This document shows, in pieces, positions 35,177 to 44,375 of a stretch of DNA of 64,000 nucleotides. This DNA comes from Brevibacillus brevis (lineage in GTDB: Bacteria; Bacillota; Bacilli; Brevibacillales; Brevibacillaceae), in assembly GCF_022026395.1 (NCBI RefSeq), contig NZ_CP041767.1, positions 808,001 to 872,000 on the forward strand, read 5' to 3'. The position numbers and the translations under genes were made by a program. Under the pieces are notes generated by a model. The model was given only the letters and a program-made list of their open reading frames with translations. It made no database searches and was not told where the DNA came from. How positions within the stretch are numbered: position 1 is the stretch's first letter; every line of letters begins with the position of its first letter.

Positions 35177-35947
35177 TTATCGACTATAGATGTTTCGAAG
35201 CTCATTGATGTCGTTTTGGGTAGGAGTAGTGATTCTCGTTAACCAAGAGTTATTCATGATGGAGTGATCCGACCTATGATTTAGTCGTAGTACATGACCA
35301 ATCTCATGAGTAGCCAAGGCTTCTAAATAAGCGGCGTTTCTGTTGCTTACTCTGTTCCATTGAATGACTGTGCCACCGGTAACTCTGGAGCCATTCGATT
35401 GCCACCAGCCAAATCCATCATACCCCCTTGCATAGCCTTCACCTAATGTAATGGGGGCGTTTTGTGTTGGTGTTAAGGAAACAATGCCTGTGTTGTTCCA
35501 GTTTTGTATGGCATTTTCATAGGCCTGTCTAAGAGCAGGGATATTCGTCGTAATGGTTACCTGATACGAAACCAAGACCTTGTTTTGATCGGTGGCAGGT
35601 GGGTTTCCGTTAATAAAAGCAGAAGCAACATAGTATTTCATGCCGTTTTTCTCGTAGAAGAACCATCTATTATCAGGGGAGCCTGTCCAATAGTCGGTTA
35701 GCGAGGTACCTCGGGTCCAACCAGAAAATTGTACTCGGGTATTTGGTTGAAGACTGTCGATGATAGCAGCAGAAGTAGTCGGTCCGGTACGGATATTGAC
35801 AGGGATCGGTGCGGATACACCGCTAAAATCCACACGATATTCGGATTGATCCTGTGCGTTTGTCGGCGTAACAAAATATCCATTTACAAGAGTGACAAGA
35901 GTAATGGTGAGCAATAAAAGTTTACCCAATATTCGTTCTAACATCAT
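35177..35947 (-). CDS. Secreted matrixin-type zinc metalloprotease with SH3-like domain
   Basis: About 256 residues. Signal peptide (LLLLTITLVTLVNGYFVTPTNA, cleavage near 30). A bacterial SH3-type domain follows (about 45-110: VNIRTGPTTSAAIIDSLQPNTRV; a wall-binding or inhibitory module). A metzincin-like catalytic part closes the protein, with HEIGHVLRLNHRSD (HExxHxxxxxH plus Asp) and the Met-turn-like HSIMNNSW. The start at 35947 uses AAAGGAG; the long extension to 36100 has no ribosome site. Predicted extracellular Zn-peptidase; substrate unknown. Confidence 0.88.
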   Translation of the reverse strand: MMLERILGKLLLLTITLVTLVNGYFVTPTNAQDQSEYRVDFSGVSAPIPVNIRTGPTTSAAIIDSLQPNTRVQFSGWTRGTSLTDYWTGSPDNRWFFYEKNGMKYYVASAFINGNPPATDQNKVLVSYQVTITTNIPALRQAYENAIQNWNNTGIVSLTPTQNAPITLGEGYARGYDGFGWWQSNGSRVTGGTVIQWNRVSNRNAAYLEALATHEIGHVLRLNHRSDHSIMNNSWLTRITTPTQNDINELRNIYSR

Positions 35948-36166
35948 GAGGCTCCTTTCCAAATAAGAGTTTTCATTGTTCCCAGTACAGTTCTCTGTGG
36001 ACCTCCTTCTCATTTTTTTGATTACAAAAACAATTCCATTCCTACTAGTCCATCTCTTTTTAGTAATTTGAAATTGTTTTCCCAATGGTAAAATAAGCAT
36101 CCAGTATTTTCAAGGCAGTTACGAAAAAATTAACAATTTATACCATATTTAAACTAACAAGAAAAG

Positions 36167-36204
36167 TAAAAAAGCTGATGTCGATTGAGTTTCGACGTCA
36201 GCTT
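36167..36204 (-). terminator. Intrinsic terminator of the tandem-repeat gene
   Basis: Minus-strand stem AAGCTGACGTCG with CGACATCAGCTT (plus 36172-36204), followed by TTTT. The rest of the 36.0-36.27 kb gap shows nothing beyond the AT-rich upstream region of the protease gene. Confidence 0.8.
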
Positions 36205-36270
36205 GTGGACAGGATGCATGCCATGAGTCTAGCTATTGGGGAAGCGGTTTATCCTATTATTCTGATTAGT

Positions 36271-36834
36271 CTATAGGCGCTTGATCAGGTTCATTGTTCC
36301 CGATGACCTGACAACAATCCATCCGTCAGGAATAGGCGAGCCTAGCATCACCCATACCTCCTGACCAGAGGATGCGTTGTTCAGATTTTTAAGCAGGTTC
36401 ATGGTTCCAGTACTTCTGATTACAACCCATCCGTCAGGCATAGGGGAGCCGAGCATTACCCAAACTTCCTGATTAGAAGAGGCGCTGTTCAGGTTTTTAA
36501 GCAGGTTCATGGTTCCGGTACTTCTAATCACGACCCATCCAGTTGGCATAGGGGAACCGAGCATTACCCAAACTTCGTAACCAGTCGGAGCGTTGTTCAT
36601 ATCTTTAATCAGGTTCATATTGCCGGAAGATCTGATGACGACCCATCCGGTTGGAATAGGCGAGCCGAGCATTACCCAGACTTCTTGACCAAATGCGGCA
36701 TTTTTGATTATTGTTTTTGAGGAGGCTGGTGCCTTCTCCTGTGAAGGTAGAGCGGCCCCGTGGGCTGTTACAGCTAAGCTTGGTACGGCGACAACTGAGC
36801 TTAATGTCAGGATGATCAAGGCTTTTTTAAACAT
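36271..36834 (-). CDS. Secreted protein of four 36-residue tandem repeats
   Basis: About 187 residues: a signal peptide (KKALIILTLSSVVAVPSLAVTAHG) and then four near-identical units beginning EVWVMLGSPxPxGWVV, about 36 residues (108 bp) each, the last without its linker. Each unit holds two Trp, a Gly-Ser-Pro turn and a VVIRSxGxMNL(I/L)K strand, suggesting small beta modules. I do not recognise the family. ATG 36834 is preferred because the first ATG (36840) is too near the AAAGG. No partner gene is evident; it is flanked by the secreted protease on one side. Confidence 0.8.
   Translation of the reverse strand: MFKKALIILTLSSVVAVPSLAVTAHGAALPSQEKAPASSKTIIKNAAFGQEVWVMLGSPIPTGWVVIRSSGNMNLIKDMNNAPTGYEVWVMLGSPMPTGWVVIRSTGTMNLLKNLNSASSNQEVWVMLGSPMPDGWVVIRSTGTMNLLKNLNNASSGQEVWVMLGSPIPDGWIVVRSSGTMNLIKRL
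36285..36700 (-). repeat. 108-bp tandem DNA repeats
   Basis: The DNA under the four protein repeats has a 108-bp period; for example equivalent GAG triplets fall at 36338 and 36446. The high identity between units makes copy-number change by recombination likely. Confidence 0.8.
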
Positions 36835-37025
36835 GAACATCAACCTTTCATGACAGAGGTAATGTAGCTCTGAAACGCTCATCGAGTGGATGCCAGAAGT
36901 TGCGGTACTCCATCAAAAATAGTAGATGGATATCATTGCTTCCCTCCAACAAAAGCTATATATACCATTTTATAGGATATATTTTCTTTTTACTTTAGGA
37001 GATATTGTCGAATGGTAGACAAATT

Positions 37026-37050
37026 AAAAAGCACCCAAAAAAGGTGCTTT
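37026..37050 (-). terminator. Intrinsic terminator of the coat/adhB cluster
   Basis: Minus strand: AAAGCACC and GGTGCTTT around TTTTTTG, then TTT. It closes the five-gene spore cluster. Confidence 0.82.
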
Positions 37051-37054
37051 CACT

Positions 37055-37348
37055 TCACGAAAGATTTAACGCGGTCTGGATATTTTGCTGATCCAACTGA
37101 ATCTGCTCGGTAATATTCCATGGATGATACCAGCCACGCTCAATCATGTACAGGCTGATCTTTTCATGCAAATCGATTGCTTCTTCCAATTGCTTGGTTA
37201 GTATTTCCTTAATTTCTGGGGTGCCTGTTTCCGTCAGTGCCATCGCATAGTTCCGCACACCGCTCTTTGTGGAGATGAGAAAGTCCATGGCGATTACTTG
37301 ATCCGTGAGGCCACCCATACCAGCTAAGCTTTGAAGAATGCCAGTCAT
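37055..37348 (-). CDS. Spore coat CotF-type protein (YraD-like)
   Basis: A 97-residue, mainly helical protein containing the coat-F core DFLISTKSGVRNYAMALTETGTPEIKEILTKQLEEAIDLHEKI and ending ERGWYHPWNITEQIQLD. CotF-like domains occur in spore-coat-associated proteins with ferritin-like helices. Last gene of a five-gene minus-strand cluster; GGGGG ribosome site. The order small-coat, CotF, alcohol dehydrogenase, small-coat, CotF matches B. subtilis yraGF-adhB-yraED, where these are sporulation genes. Its role in the coat is inferred. Confidence 0.85.
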   Translation of the reverse strand: MTGILQSLAGMGGLTDQVIAMDFLISTKSGVRNYAMALTETGTPEIKEILTKQLEEAIDLHEKISLYMIERGWYHPWNITEQIQLDQQNIQTALNLS

Positions 37349-37359
37349 TTGTTGTCCCC

Positions 37360-37554
37360 CTATGAATTTGCTTTTGTCAGTAGAGAGCTCAGTTCCTGGA
37401 GCTGTCTGGTGGATACGAGAACATCGTCAGCCAACAGCTGTCCCAACGTCTCATCGGAAACCAGGCCTTGCATTGTCTTGGACTTGGTCATGCAAATGGT
37501 TTTAAAAGTAGCAATTTCGTGTAGTTCAAGCTGTTCATGCAATCCGTAACTCAT
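37360..37554 (-). CDS. Small spore-coat-like protein (YraE-like)
   Basis: 64 residues: it opens GLHEQLELHEIATFKTICMTKSKTMQGLVSDETL, the short N-terminal part of coat-F-like proteins split as a separate gene. It is a paralogue of the 81-residue protein at 39119 (shared [18 protein letters not shown]-type core). AAGGAGGG precedes the ATG. Lies 11 bp before the CotF-type gene and 27 bp after adhB in the transcript. Confidence 0.82.
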   Translation of the reverse strand: MSYGLHEQLELHEIATFKTICMTKSKTMQGLVSDETLGQLLADDVLVSTRQLQELSSLLTKANS

Positions 37555-37581
37555 CGCAGCAGCACCCTCCTTCTCATTTCA

Positions 37582-38718
37582 TCAAGGCTTCAAAACGACT
37601 TTTATGCAATTGTCTGTTTTGGTATCAAATACTTCGTAGCCACGCTTTGCTTCACTCAAGGGAATGACGTGCGTAATGATGTCGCCTGGATCGACTTTTC
37701 CGGTGGTAATGAGCTCGTACATATAAGGCATGTAGTGGATCACAGGAGCTTGTCCGGAACGTATGTTGACATTGCGTTGCATGATGTCTCCAAGAGGGAA
37801 GGCATTATAGCGCCCGCCGTAAACACCGGTAATTTGGATTGTGCCGCCTTTGCGAACTGCTTGGGAAGCGATGACGATTGCCCCCATGGCGCCTCCTTGC
37901 AGCTTCAAACCACTTGCCAGAAACTCCAGATCGGACATTTTTCCATCCATACCAACAGCATCGATGACAACATCAGCGCCACCCTTCGTGATTTCTTTCA
38001 GGTAGTTACCGATATTTTCCTTTTGCTCAAAGTTAACGATTTCTACGTTGTTTGTACGCTTCGCATGTTGCAGGCGGTAATCGATATAATCAACCGCGAT
38101 CACTCGTTTTGCACCTTTCAGCCAACAAAACTTTTGGGCGAGGAGGCCTACGGGGCCGCAGCCCAGAACAATCACGGTATCTCCGTTCTTGACACCAGCG
38201 TTATCTACGCTCCAATAGGCAGTGGGCATAGCATCGGCAATCAAGCATAGCTTTTCATCTTCTACTTCACAGTTTTCGGGGAGCTTGAAATGGGTAAAAT
38301 TCGCAAAGGGCACCCGCAAATACTCCGCCTGCCCCCCAGGATAACCGCCAGTTGTGCCGGAATATCCGAAAAAACCACCCATATCGCCATTCTCATTTGA
38401 ATTGTCACATTGGCTTTCTAAATCGTTTTTACAATAAAAGCATTCGCCGCAAGCAATCGTAAATGGAATGATGACGCGGTCGCCCTTTTTCAGCTTGGTT
38501 ACACCGGGGCCTACCTCTTCAACAATACCCATTGGTTCGTGACCGATAATATAATCCTCTTGCAAATTGGGGATCATGCCATGAATTAAATGGAGATCGG
38601 ACCCGCAAATGGCGGTGCTTGTCAATTTCACGATCATATCATCGGGCTTTTCAAGCTTCGGATCGGGCACCTCTTTTACCACTACGTTTTTAATGCCTTG
38701 GTAGGTAACGGCTTTCAT
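37582..38718 (-). CDS. adhB: Zinc-dependent alcohol/formaldehyde dehydrogenase (AdhB-like)
   Basis: A 378-residue medium-chain dehydrogenase. Catalytic zinc ligands are AICGSDLHLIHG (Cys38) and GHEPMGIVEEVGPGV (His-Glu near 60-61). Structural-zinc cysteines are spaced in IACGECFYCKNDLESQCDN. The NAD fold is VIVLGCGPVGLLAQ. It resembles the glutathione-independent formaldehyde/threonine dehydrogenase group. It sits centrally in the spore-coat cluster, between two small/CotF gene pairs. A role in detoxifying or crosslinking chemistry during spore formation is only inferred. Confidence 0.92.
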   Translation of the reverse strand: MKAVTYQGIKNVVVKEVPDPKLEKPDDMIVKLTSTAICGSDLHLIHGMIPNLQEDYIIGHEPMGIVEEVGPGVTKLKKGDRVIIPFTIACGECFYCKNDLESQCDNSNENGDMGGFFGYSGTTGGYPGGQAEYLRVPFANFTHFKLPENCEVEDEKLCLIADAMPTAYWSVDNAGVKNGDTVIVLGCGPVGLLAQKFCWLKGAKRVIAVDYIDYRLQHAKRTNNVEIVNFEQKENIGNYLKEITKGGADVVIDAVGMDGKMSDLEFLASGLKLQGGAMGAIVIASQAVRKGGTIQITGVYGGRYNAFPLGDIMQRNVNIRSGQAPVIHYMPYMYELITTGKVDPGDIITHVIPLSEAKRGYEVFDTKTDNCIKVVLKP

Positions 38719-38733
38719 CGATAAGTTCCTCCA

Positions 38734-39105
38734 TCATTGGTGTTCATCTGGTGTCCGATCGAACATGCCTTTTCGCGAAGTATCTTCTGGGAAGAGATTC
38801 ATTTGCCCGATTTGAATCGTTTCCAAGGCTGAGAGGTGGTCTAGTTGATATTGTTCATGAAGCTCGTAGGGATGGAACCATTTTTTACTGAGCATCAGTT
38901 CCGCGATTTCTTGATGAAGAGCAATTCCTTGGTGGAGCTGTTTCCGCAATATGGCTCTCGCTTCCGGAGTAACGGTTTCAGTTAGAGCGATGGCTGTGTT
39001 TCGGACGCCTTCTTTGGCTCGCATGAGGAAGTCCATAGCAAAAGTCATATCTGCCTTTTCCGGCATGTTTAATGCATTTATGGGATCTTGATAATCGTTG
39101 TTCAT
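38734..39105 (-). CDS. Spore coat CotF-type protein (YraF-like)
   Basis: 123 residues with the CotF core [51 protein letters not shown] and the [16 protein letters not shown] tail. Paralogue of the protein at 37055 with a longer C-terminus. AAGGTGAAAA precedes the start. Cotranscribed with the 81-residue protein upstream (13-bp gap) and adhB downstream. Confidence 0.85.
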   Translation of the reverse strand: MNNDYQDPINALNMPEKADMTFAMDFLMRAKEGVRNTAIALTETVTPEARAILRKQLHQGIALHQEIAELMLSKKWFHPYELHEQYQLDHLSALETIQIGQMNLFPEDTSRKGMFDRTPDEHQ

Positions 39106-39118
39106 CAGATTTTCACCT

Positions 39119-39364
39119 TCAGTTTATGATGGGGGTCGGACGAGTTTGCGGGATCGGTGCCTGAAAGGGTGCGTTCTTGTAAATAGCCTGAAGCTCCGCG
39201 ATTGCTTGCAAGGATTGCTCTACATCTTTTTGCATCAATGCTCGTAAATCCTGATCGAATACGATGCCTTGCATCAGCTTGGATTTGGCGAGGCAGAGTG
39301 TTTTAAAGTTAAGTACTTCATGAATATCCAGTGATTCATGGGCAGCCAGCGTCTGTTTATTCAT
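39119..39364 (-). CDS. Small spore-coat-like protein (YraG-like)
   Basis: 81 residues, first gene of the cluster. It opens [31 protein letters not shown], matching the 64-residue paralogue at 37360, and ends in a Pro-rich tail. AAAGGAGGAT lies just before the ATG. A sporulation-sigma promoter is expected in the 206-bp gap shared with the divergent ROK kinase gene, but I could not identify one with confidence. Confidence 0.83.
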   Translation of the reverse strand: MNKQTLAAHESLDIHEVLNFKTLCLAKSKLMQGIVFDQDLRALMQKDVEQSLQAIAELQAIYKNAPFQAPIPQTRPTPIIN

Positions 39365-39570
39365 GTACCATCCTCCTTTTGGGCGTTTTAACAGTTTTAT
39401 TCTGTCCTATGTACTTCCTGGTATTCGAAAGAAGTTTCCGGGCGAGGTGGATTTTTTTGAATAGTCTGGACGTTGGGAGGTGTGTGTGCTACAAATAAAG
39501 CTAAGTTACATTTATAAAACCATTGGAGAAATTAATATCATGCGTTACGGTAAACAAAGGAGAGACGAGC

Positions 39571-40536
39571 ATGGCAAAAGAGGAATATGCGATTGGGCTG
39601 GATCTGGGTGGGACAAAAATATTGGCTGGCCTGGTGGACCGTACTGGTCGATTGATTGCACGAAAGCAACTGCCTACGTACGCGGAAGAGGGAGAAAAGG
39701 CAGTAATTGAAAGGGTGTTGTCCGCCACGCACGATGTCCTGTCAACAAGCGGCATCAATTCCGAAGAAGTATGCGGGGTTGGAATCGCTTCCGCTGGTGT
39801 GATTAACAGCGATAGTGGCGAGGTCATTTTTGCGAGCAATCTGGGCTGGCGAAATGTTCCGATTGGCACGTTGATTGGGCAAAGATTCGGATTGCCTGCT
39901 CGACTGTTCAATGATGCGAATGCTGCGGCGGTTGCGGAGTGGCTATGGGGTGCAGGTGTCGGTACACGAAATATGATTTACGTCACAGTCAGCACAGGGG
40001 TTGGGGCTGGAATCGTTAGCGACGGACGTTTGGTTTCAGGTAGAGATGGAAGTGCGGGTGAGTTCGGCCATATCTCAATCGATTGGAACGGACCGCCATG
40101 CCGCTGTGGTAATCGTGGATGCCTGGAAAACTACGCTTCTGGTACTGCTATCGAAAACGCCGCCCGTCAAAAATTGGCATCTACGAAGGAGCCCGGTACC
40201 AATCGAATCCTTGTTGAAAAGGGAGAGCTGTCGGCAAAAGAGATCAGTGAAGCTGCGCTGGCAGGAGATCCATTTTTCGCGCAAATCGTAAAGCAAGCCG
40301 GGTTTTATTTAGGCATAGGAGCAGCCAATCTAATCTATATGTTTAATCCGGAGGTCATTGTCTTTGGAGGCGGGGTTATGAACGCATCTGGATTAATGCT
40401 TCCAGAAATCGAAAAGAGTATGAGAGATAGATCCATCTCTGGATTGGCGAATGAAGTGCGGGTGGTCACAAGCCAAATCGGGGTGGAGGCCGGGGTGATG
40501 GGAGCGGCAGGGGGAGTTTTTGAATCCAATTTTTAA
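39571..40536 (+). CDS. ROK-family sugar kinase (glucokinase-like)
   Basis: About 321 residues. ATP motif GLDLGGTKILAGLVD (about 8-22), sugar/ATP DANAAAVAEW, TVSTGVGAGIV, and the ROK zinc motif CRCGNRGCLENY (about 173-184) are all present, so an active ATP-dependent hexose or amino-sugar kinase is expected. ATG 39571 is six bases from AAAGGAGAG. It begins a run of carbohydrate-type genes extending to 51.3 kb and could phosphorylate the sugar released from the imported substrate. Confidence 0.88.
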   Translation: MAKEEYAIGLDLGGTKILAGLVDRTGRLIARKQLPTYAEEGEKAVIERVLSATHDVLSTSGINSEEVCGVGIASAGVINSDSGEVIFASNLGWRNVPIGTLIGQRFGLPARLFNDANAAAVAEWLWGAGVGTRNMIYVTVSTGVGAGIVSDGRLVSGRDGSAGEFGHISIDWNGPPCRCGNRGCLENYASGTAIENAARQKLASTKEPGTNRILVEKGELSAKEISEAALAGDPFFAQIVKQAGFYLGIGAANLIYMFNPEVIVFGGGVMNASGLMLPEIEKSMRDRSISGLANEVRVVTSQIGVEAGVMGAAGGVFESNF

Positions 40537-40640
40537 TTGAAATCCATATTGCAAAAATTAAAACAATTTTGTATCATTTTATTAATTACTCCACTGAAAA
40601 AATTAATTAATAAATGAGAACCAAGGAGGAAGACAGCATC

Positions 40641-41705
40641 ATGGCAAAAGTGAGAGTTGCGGTGATTGGTGCAGGATCTATTTCAGACATGCACTTGCAA
40701 TCGTACCAGCAAAACGAGCGTACAGAAATTCGTGCCGTCGTCGACTTCAACGAGGAGCGCGCTCGGGAAAAAGCTCAGAAGTACGGGGCCGAGACCTATT
40801 ACAGCAAGCTTGAGGATGTTTTTGCAGATGAGCAGGTAGACGCAGTGAGTATTTGTACGTGGAACAACACGCACGCTGATATTGCCATTGCTGCCCTTAG
40901 GGCGGGTAAAGACGTGCTTTTGGAAAAGCCATTAAGTACAACAGTTGAAAGCGCTCTCCTGATAGAAAAGGCCGTAAAAGAAAGTGGCAAGCTGCTCCAG
41001 GTGGGCTTTGTGAGAAGGTACGATACGAATGCGCAATTGCTCAAGCAGTTCATCGATGCGGGCGAGCTGGGCGAGATTTATTACGCGAAGGCATCCTGTC
41101 TGCGTCGCTTGGGAAATCCGGGAGGCTGGTTCGCTGACAAGGACAGATCTGGTGGAGGTCCGCTGATCGATCTCGGGGTACATGTCATTGATCTGTGCTG
41201 GTATTTGATGGGCTGCCCAAAAGTAACGACCGTCAGTGGCAATACATACAACAAGCTGGGCAATCGCGCCAACGTCAAAAATCTTTCCTTTTACAAAGCC
41301 GCTGACTACGACCCTTCCCAAAACACTGTCGAGGATATGGCCAATGCACTCATTCGCTTTGAAAACGGAGCGTCTCTTTTCGTGGATGTGAGCTATACAC
41401 TGCATGCAAAAAAAGACGAGCTGGCCGTCAAGCTGTACGGAGACAAGGGAGGCGCAGAGGTAGAGCCAGAGTTGTCCATCATTGCAGAAAAGCATGACAC
41501 GATCCTGAATGTCAGCCCGCAGATGGATAAACTATCGTTTGATTTCAAGCGAGGCTTCCAAAATGAGATTGATCACTTTATCGCATGTATATTGGGTGAA
41601 AAGGAAACGCTTAGCCCAGTGCAGGACGGTGTGGAGATGATGAAGATTCTGTGCGGTATTTACGAATCAGCTGCGACCGGAAGAGAAATCGTATTTACCC
41701 GATAA
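40641..41705 (+). CDS. Gfo/Idh/MocA-family oxidoreductase (first of three)
   Basis: About 354 residues. The Rossmann motif is VAVIGAGSISDMHLQSY (about 5-21), and the family signature LLEKPLS (Lys near 96) is intact. The C-terminal domain carries GGPLIDLGVHVIDLCWYLMG, with the usual Asp/His. NAD(P)-dependent oxidation or reduction of a sugar or cyclitol is expected. AAGGAGG precedes ATG 40641. The 104-bp gap before it is very AT-rich (repeated TTAATTA) and probably holds the promoter of the transport operon. Confidence 0.88.
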   Translation: MAKVRVAVIGAGSISDMHLQSYQQNERTEIRAVVDFNEERAREKAQKYGAETYYSKLEDVFADEQVDAVSICTWNNTHADIAIAALRAGKDVLLEKPLSTTVESALLIEKAVKESGKLLQVGFVRRYDTNAQLLKQFIDAGELGEIYYAKASCLRRLGNPGGWFADKDRSGGGPLIDLGVHVIDLCWYLMGCPKVTTVSGNTYNKLGNRANVKNLSFYKAADYDPSQNTVEDMANALIRFENGASLFVDVSYTLHAKKDELAVKLYGDKGGAEVEPELSIIAEKHDTILNVSPQMDKLSFDFKRGFQNEIDHFIACILGEKETLSPVQDGVEMMKILCGIYESAATGREIVFTR

Positions 41706-41778
41706 CCGGCAGGCTAGACCTATCCATGGACATCCAGATAACACCCATAGCGTACATGAAGACAAGGGGGAAAAGAAA

Positions 41779-43365
41779 ATGAAAAAAGCATCGTTTTTGC
41801 GAACCGCATCCGTCTTACTTTTTTCAGTGGCTTTACTTTTCGGATGTTCCAGTGGCGGTGGCAATGGTAGTGGAACTCCTGCAGCTTCCAATGGGGGGAC
41901 AACGACGGGAGCGCCGCAAAAGGATCAGATGGTCATCGCCGTAAACGAAAACTTCATCACGATGGACCCGCAAAATACAGGGGATGCACTGTCATCAGGT
42001 GTCCAAAGCGCGATGTTCGAAGGGCTTTTGATTTACGACAAGGATTTGAAGCTCATGCCGGGTTTGTCGACTGAATATTCGGTGAATGAAGATGCAACAG
42101 AGTACACCTTCAAGCTCCGGCAAAATGTAAAGTTCCATGACGGCACACCTTTCAATGCCGAAGCAGTCAAAATCAACTTCGACCGGATGAGTAACAAAGA
42201 CAACAATCTGAGAGCTTATCGGAACTACAAATACATCAAGTCCACAGAGATTGTCGACGAGCACACAGTAAAAGTGACGCTGAACCAGCCGTTTTCCGCG
42301 ATGATCAACAAGTTCACGACCGGAATCATCAGCCCGGCGGCTCTGGAGAAGTACGGCAAAGACATTACCAAAAATCCAGTCGGTACAGGTCCATATAAAT
42401 TCGTGGAATGGGTACAGGGTGACCATCTGACGGTAGAGCTTAATCCGGATCACTGGAACAAGGGAGCTGCCAAGGTCGGTAAAATCGTCTACAAACCCGT
42501 TCCTGAAAACGGTTCCCGCGTAGCCATGCTGAAGACGGGTGAAGCCGATGTCATCTATCCGTTGCCAGAGCAGCAAGTAGAGACACTGAACGGTGAAGAG
42601 GGAGTAAAGGTAGAGCGCACACCTTCCACTATCACCCGGTATGTTTCGATCAATATGCTGAAAAAGCCGTTTGATGATCCACGCGTTCGCCAAGCTATCA
42701 ACCATGCAGTCGATAAAAACGCGTTCATAAAAGTCGTGAAATCCGGGTATGGCGCACAACTGGAATCCGTGATGTCCCCGACGATTGCCCACTATGCGAA
42801 GCAAGGCGCGTATGAATACAACATCGAAAAAGCGAAGCAGCTTTTGAAAGAAGCAGGCTACGAGAACGGCTTCACTACCGATATCTGGGGCAATACGAAC
42901 TCGGATACGATGAAGGGCATGCAATTCATTCAGCAGCAGTTGCAAAAGGTCGGCATCACCGTTGAAGTGAAATCGATGGAAGAAGCCACGCTATCCGATG
43001 AAATCTACGGCATCAAGTCGCCAGAAGAAGCGAAGATGAACATGTGGTACGTAAGCTGGTCCTCTGCTGATCCAGACAATGCGATGCGTTCGTTGTTTAG
43101 CAGCGAGAACTTCCCGCCTGCGGGAGCGAACACGGCTTTCTACAAAAATGACCTTGTCGACCAAAGCATCAAGGAAGCGACACAATCGTCAGACCAAGAC
43201 AAGCAAAAACAATTGTATGGCGTCGTGCAAGAAAATGTGTTTAAAGATGCACCATGGATTTTCCTCGCAGTCGATGAAATCTTGTACGGAAAACGCGCGA
43301 ACGTGAACGGTGTTTATATCACACCAAGTGGCGGCATCTATGTAAGGGAAGCGGCGTTCCAATAA
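41779..43365 (+). CDS. ABC importer substrate-binding lipoprotein, Dpp/Opp (family 5)
   Basis: A 528-residue protein with a lipobox (LLFGC near residue 23), Gly/Ser/Thr-rich linker and the family-5 fold: YTFKLRQNVKFHDGTPFNAE, NPVGTGPYKFVEW, DPRVRQAINHAVD. Most relatives bind peptides, but members in sugar operons bind oligosaccharides. The neighbours (ROK kinase and repressor, Gfo/Idh/MocA proteins, sugar isomerase) point to a glycoside or sugar-peptide ligand here. First gene of a complete five-gene importer. Confidence 0.88.
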   Translation: MKKASFLRTASVLLFSVALLFGCSSGGGNGSGTPAASNGGTTTGAPQKDQMVIAVNENFITMDPQNTGDALSSGVQSAMFEGLLIYDKDLKLMPGLSTEYSVNEDATEYTFKLRQNVKFHDGTPFNAEAVKINFDRMSNKDNNLRAYRNYKYIKSTEIVDEHTVKVTLNQPFSAMINKFTTGIISPAALEKYGKDITKNPVGTGPYKFVEWVQGDHLTVELNPDHWNKGAAKVGKIVYKPVPENGSRVAMLKTGEADVIYPLPEQQVETLNGEEGVKVERTPSTITRYVSINMLKKPFDDPRVRQAINHAVDKNAFIKVVKSGYGAQLESVMSPTIAHYAKQGAYEYNIEKAKQLLKEAGYENGFTTDIWGNTNSDTMKGMQFIQQQLQKVGITVEVKSMEEATLSDEIYGIKSPEEAKMNMWYVSWSSADPDNAMRSLFSSENFPPAGANTAFYKNDLVDQSIKEATQSSDQDKQKQLYGVVQENVFKDAPWIFLAVDEILYGKRANVNGVYITPSGGIYVREAAFQ

Positions 43366-43432
43366 TACTTGAAGCAGCGTTCGGGCATTGTCTGCCGCTG
43401 GGCGCTGCTTTTCTTCTAGGAGGAACCGTACC

Positions 43433-44356
43433 ATGTTCCGTTATATCGTGAAGAGACTCATCGAGATCATCCCGATTATTTTTGTTGTGTCGTTGCTCAT
43501 TTTCTTCTTTATCCATCTGGTTCCGGGTGACCCTGTTCGCTTGGCGGCGGGAAAAGAAGCGACCTTGGAAGAGATCGAGCGGGTGCGTCAGGAGCTGGGC
43601 TTGGATAAGCCATTGCTTACCCAGTACGTCAATTACATGCAAAACCTGCTGACAGGAAATTTGGGACACTCATTGAAGACGGGGCTTCCTATTAGTGATA
43701 TGTTTGAAAACCGTTTTTCCGTAACGATGACGTTGACACTTATGAGCCTGGGTTGGGCCTTGGTGCTCGGATTGCTGATTGGGACGATCTCTGCTGTTTT
43801 CCGCAATAAATGGCCGGATTACGTAGGAATGCTGACGGCGATATCCGGTATTTCCTTGCCTGGATTTTGGCTGGGGCTCATTCTCATACAGGTTTTTTCT
43901 GTCACGTTGGGCTGGTTTCCCACAGGTGGGGTCGAGAGCTGGAAGAGCTACGTGCTTCCTTCGTTAACCTTGGGAGCTGGAATCATGTCGATGCTGGCTC
44001 GTTTTACACGTTCCTCCCTGCTCGAAACATTAAAGGAAGATTTTATTCGAACAGGTCGGGCAAAAGGGTTGAAGGAATCTGTAGTCGTTCGCAAGCACGC
44101 CCTGAAAAACTCGATGATTCCGGTCGTGACCATCGCCGGATTGCAATTCGGCTTTCTCTTGGGCGGATCGGTTGTCGTGGAGACGGTGTTTAGCATTCCA
44201 GGTATGGGGCGTCTGTTGATTGATTCCATTGCTTTTCGCGATTATCCGGTCGTACAGGCAGTCATCTTGTTGTTTTCACTGGAGTTCATTCTCGTGAATC
44301 TGCTGGTAGATATTTTGTATAAGGCACTGAATCCGAAAATCCGTTATGACAGCTAA
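43433..44356 (+). CDS. ABC permease, DppB/OppB type
   Basis: About 307 residues, six helices. It opens RYIVKRLIEIIPIIFVVSLLIFFFIHLVPGDPVR and has the coupling loop EDFIRTGRAKGLKESVVVRKHALKNS (EAA-like motif near 200-225). AGGAGGAA precedes the ATG. Forms the membrane channel with the next gene. Confidence 0.92.
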   Translation: MFRYIVKRLIEIIPIIFVVSLLIFFFIHLVPGDPVRLAAGKEATLEEIERVRQELGLDKPLLTQYVNYMQNLLTGNLGHSLKTGLPISDMFENRFSVTMTLTLMSLGWALVLGLLIGTISAVFRNKWPDYVGMLTAISGISLPGFWLGLILIQVFSVTLGWFPTGGVESWKSYVLPSLTLGAGIMSMLARFTRSSLLETLKEDFIRTGRAKGLKESVVVRKHALKNSMIPVVTIAGLQFGFLLGGSVVVETVFSIPGMGRLLIDSIAFRDYPVVQAVILLFSLEFILVNLLVDILYKALNPKIRYDS

Positions 44357-44375
44357 TGGCAAGGAGGTGACGTAA

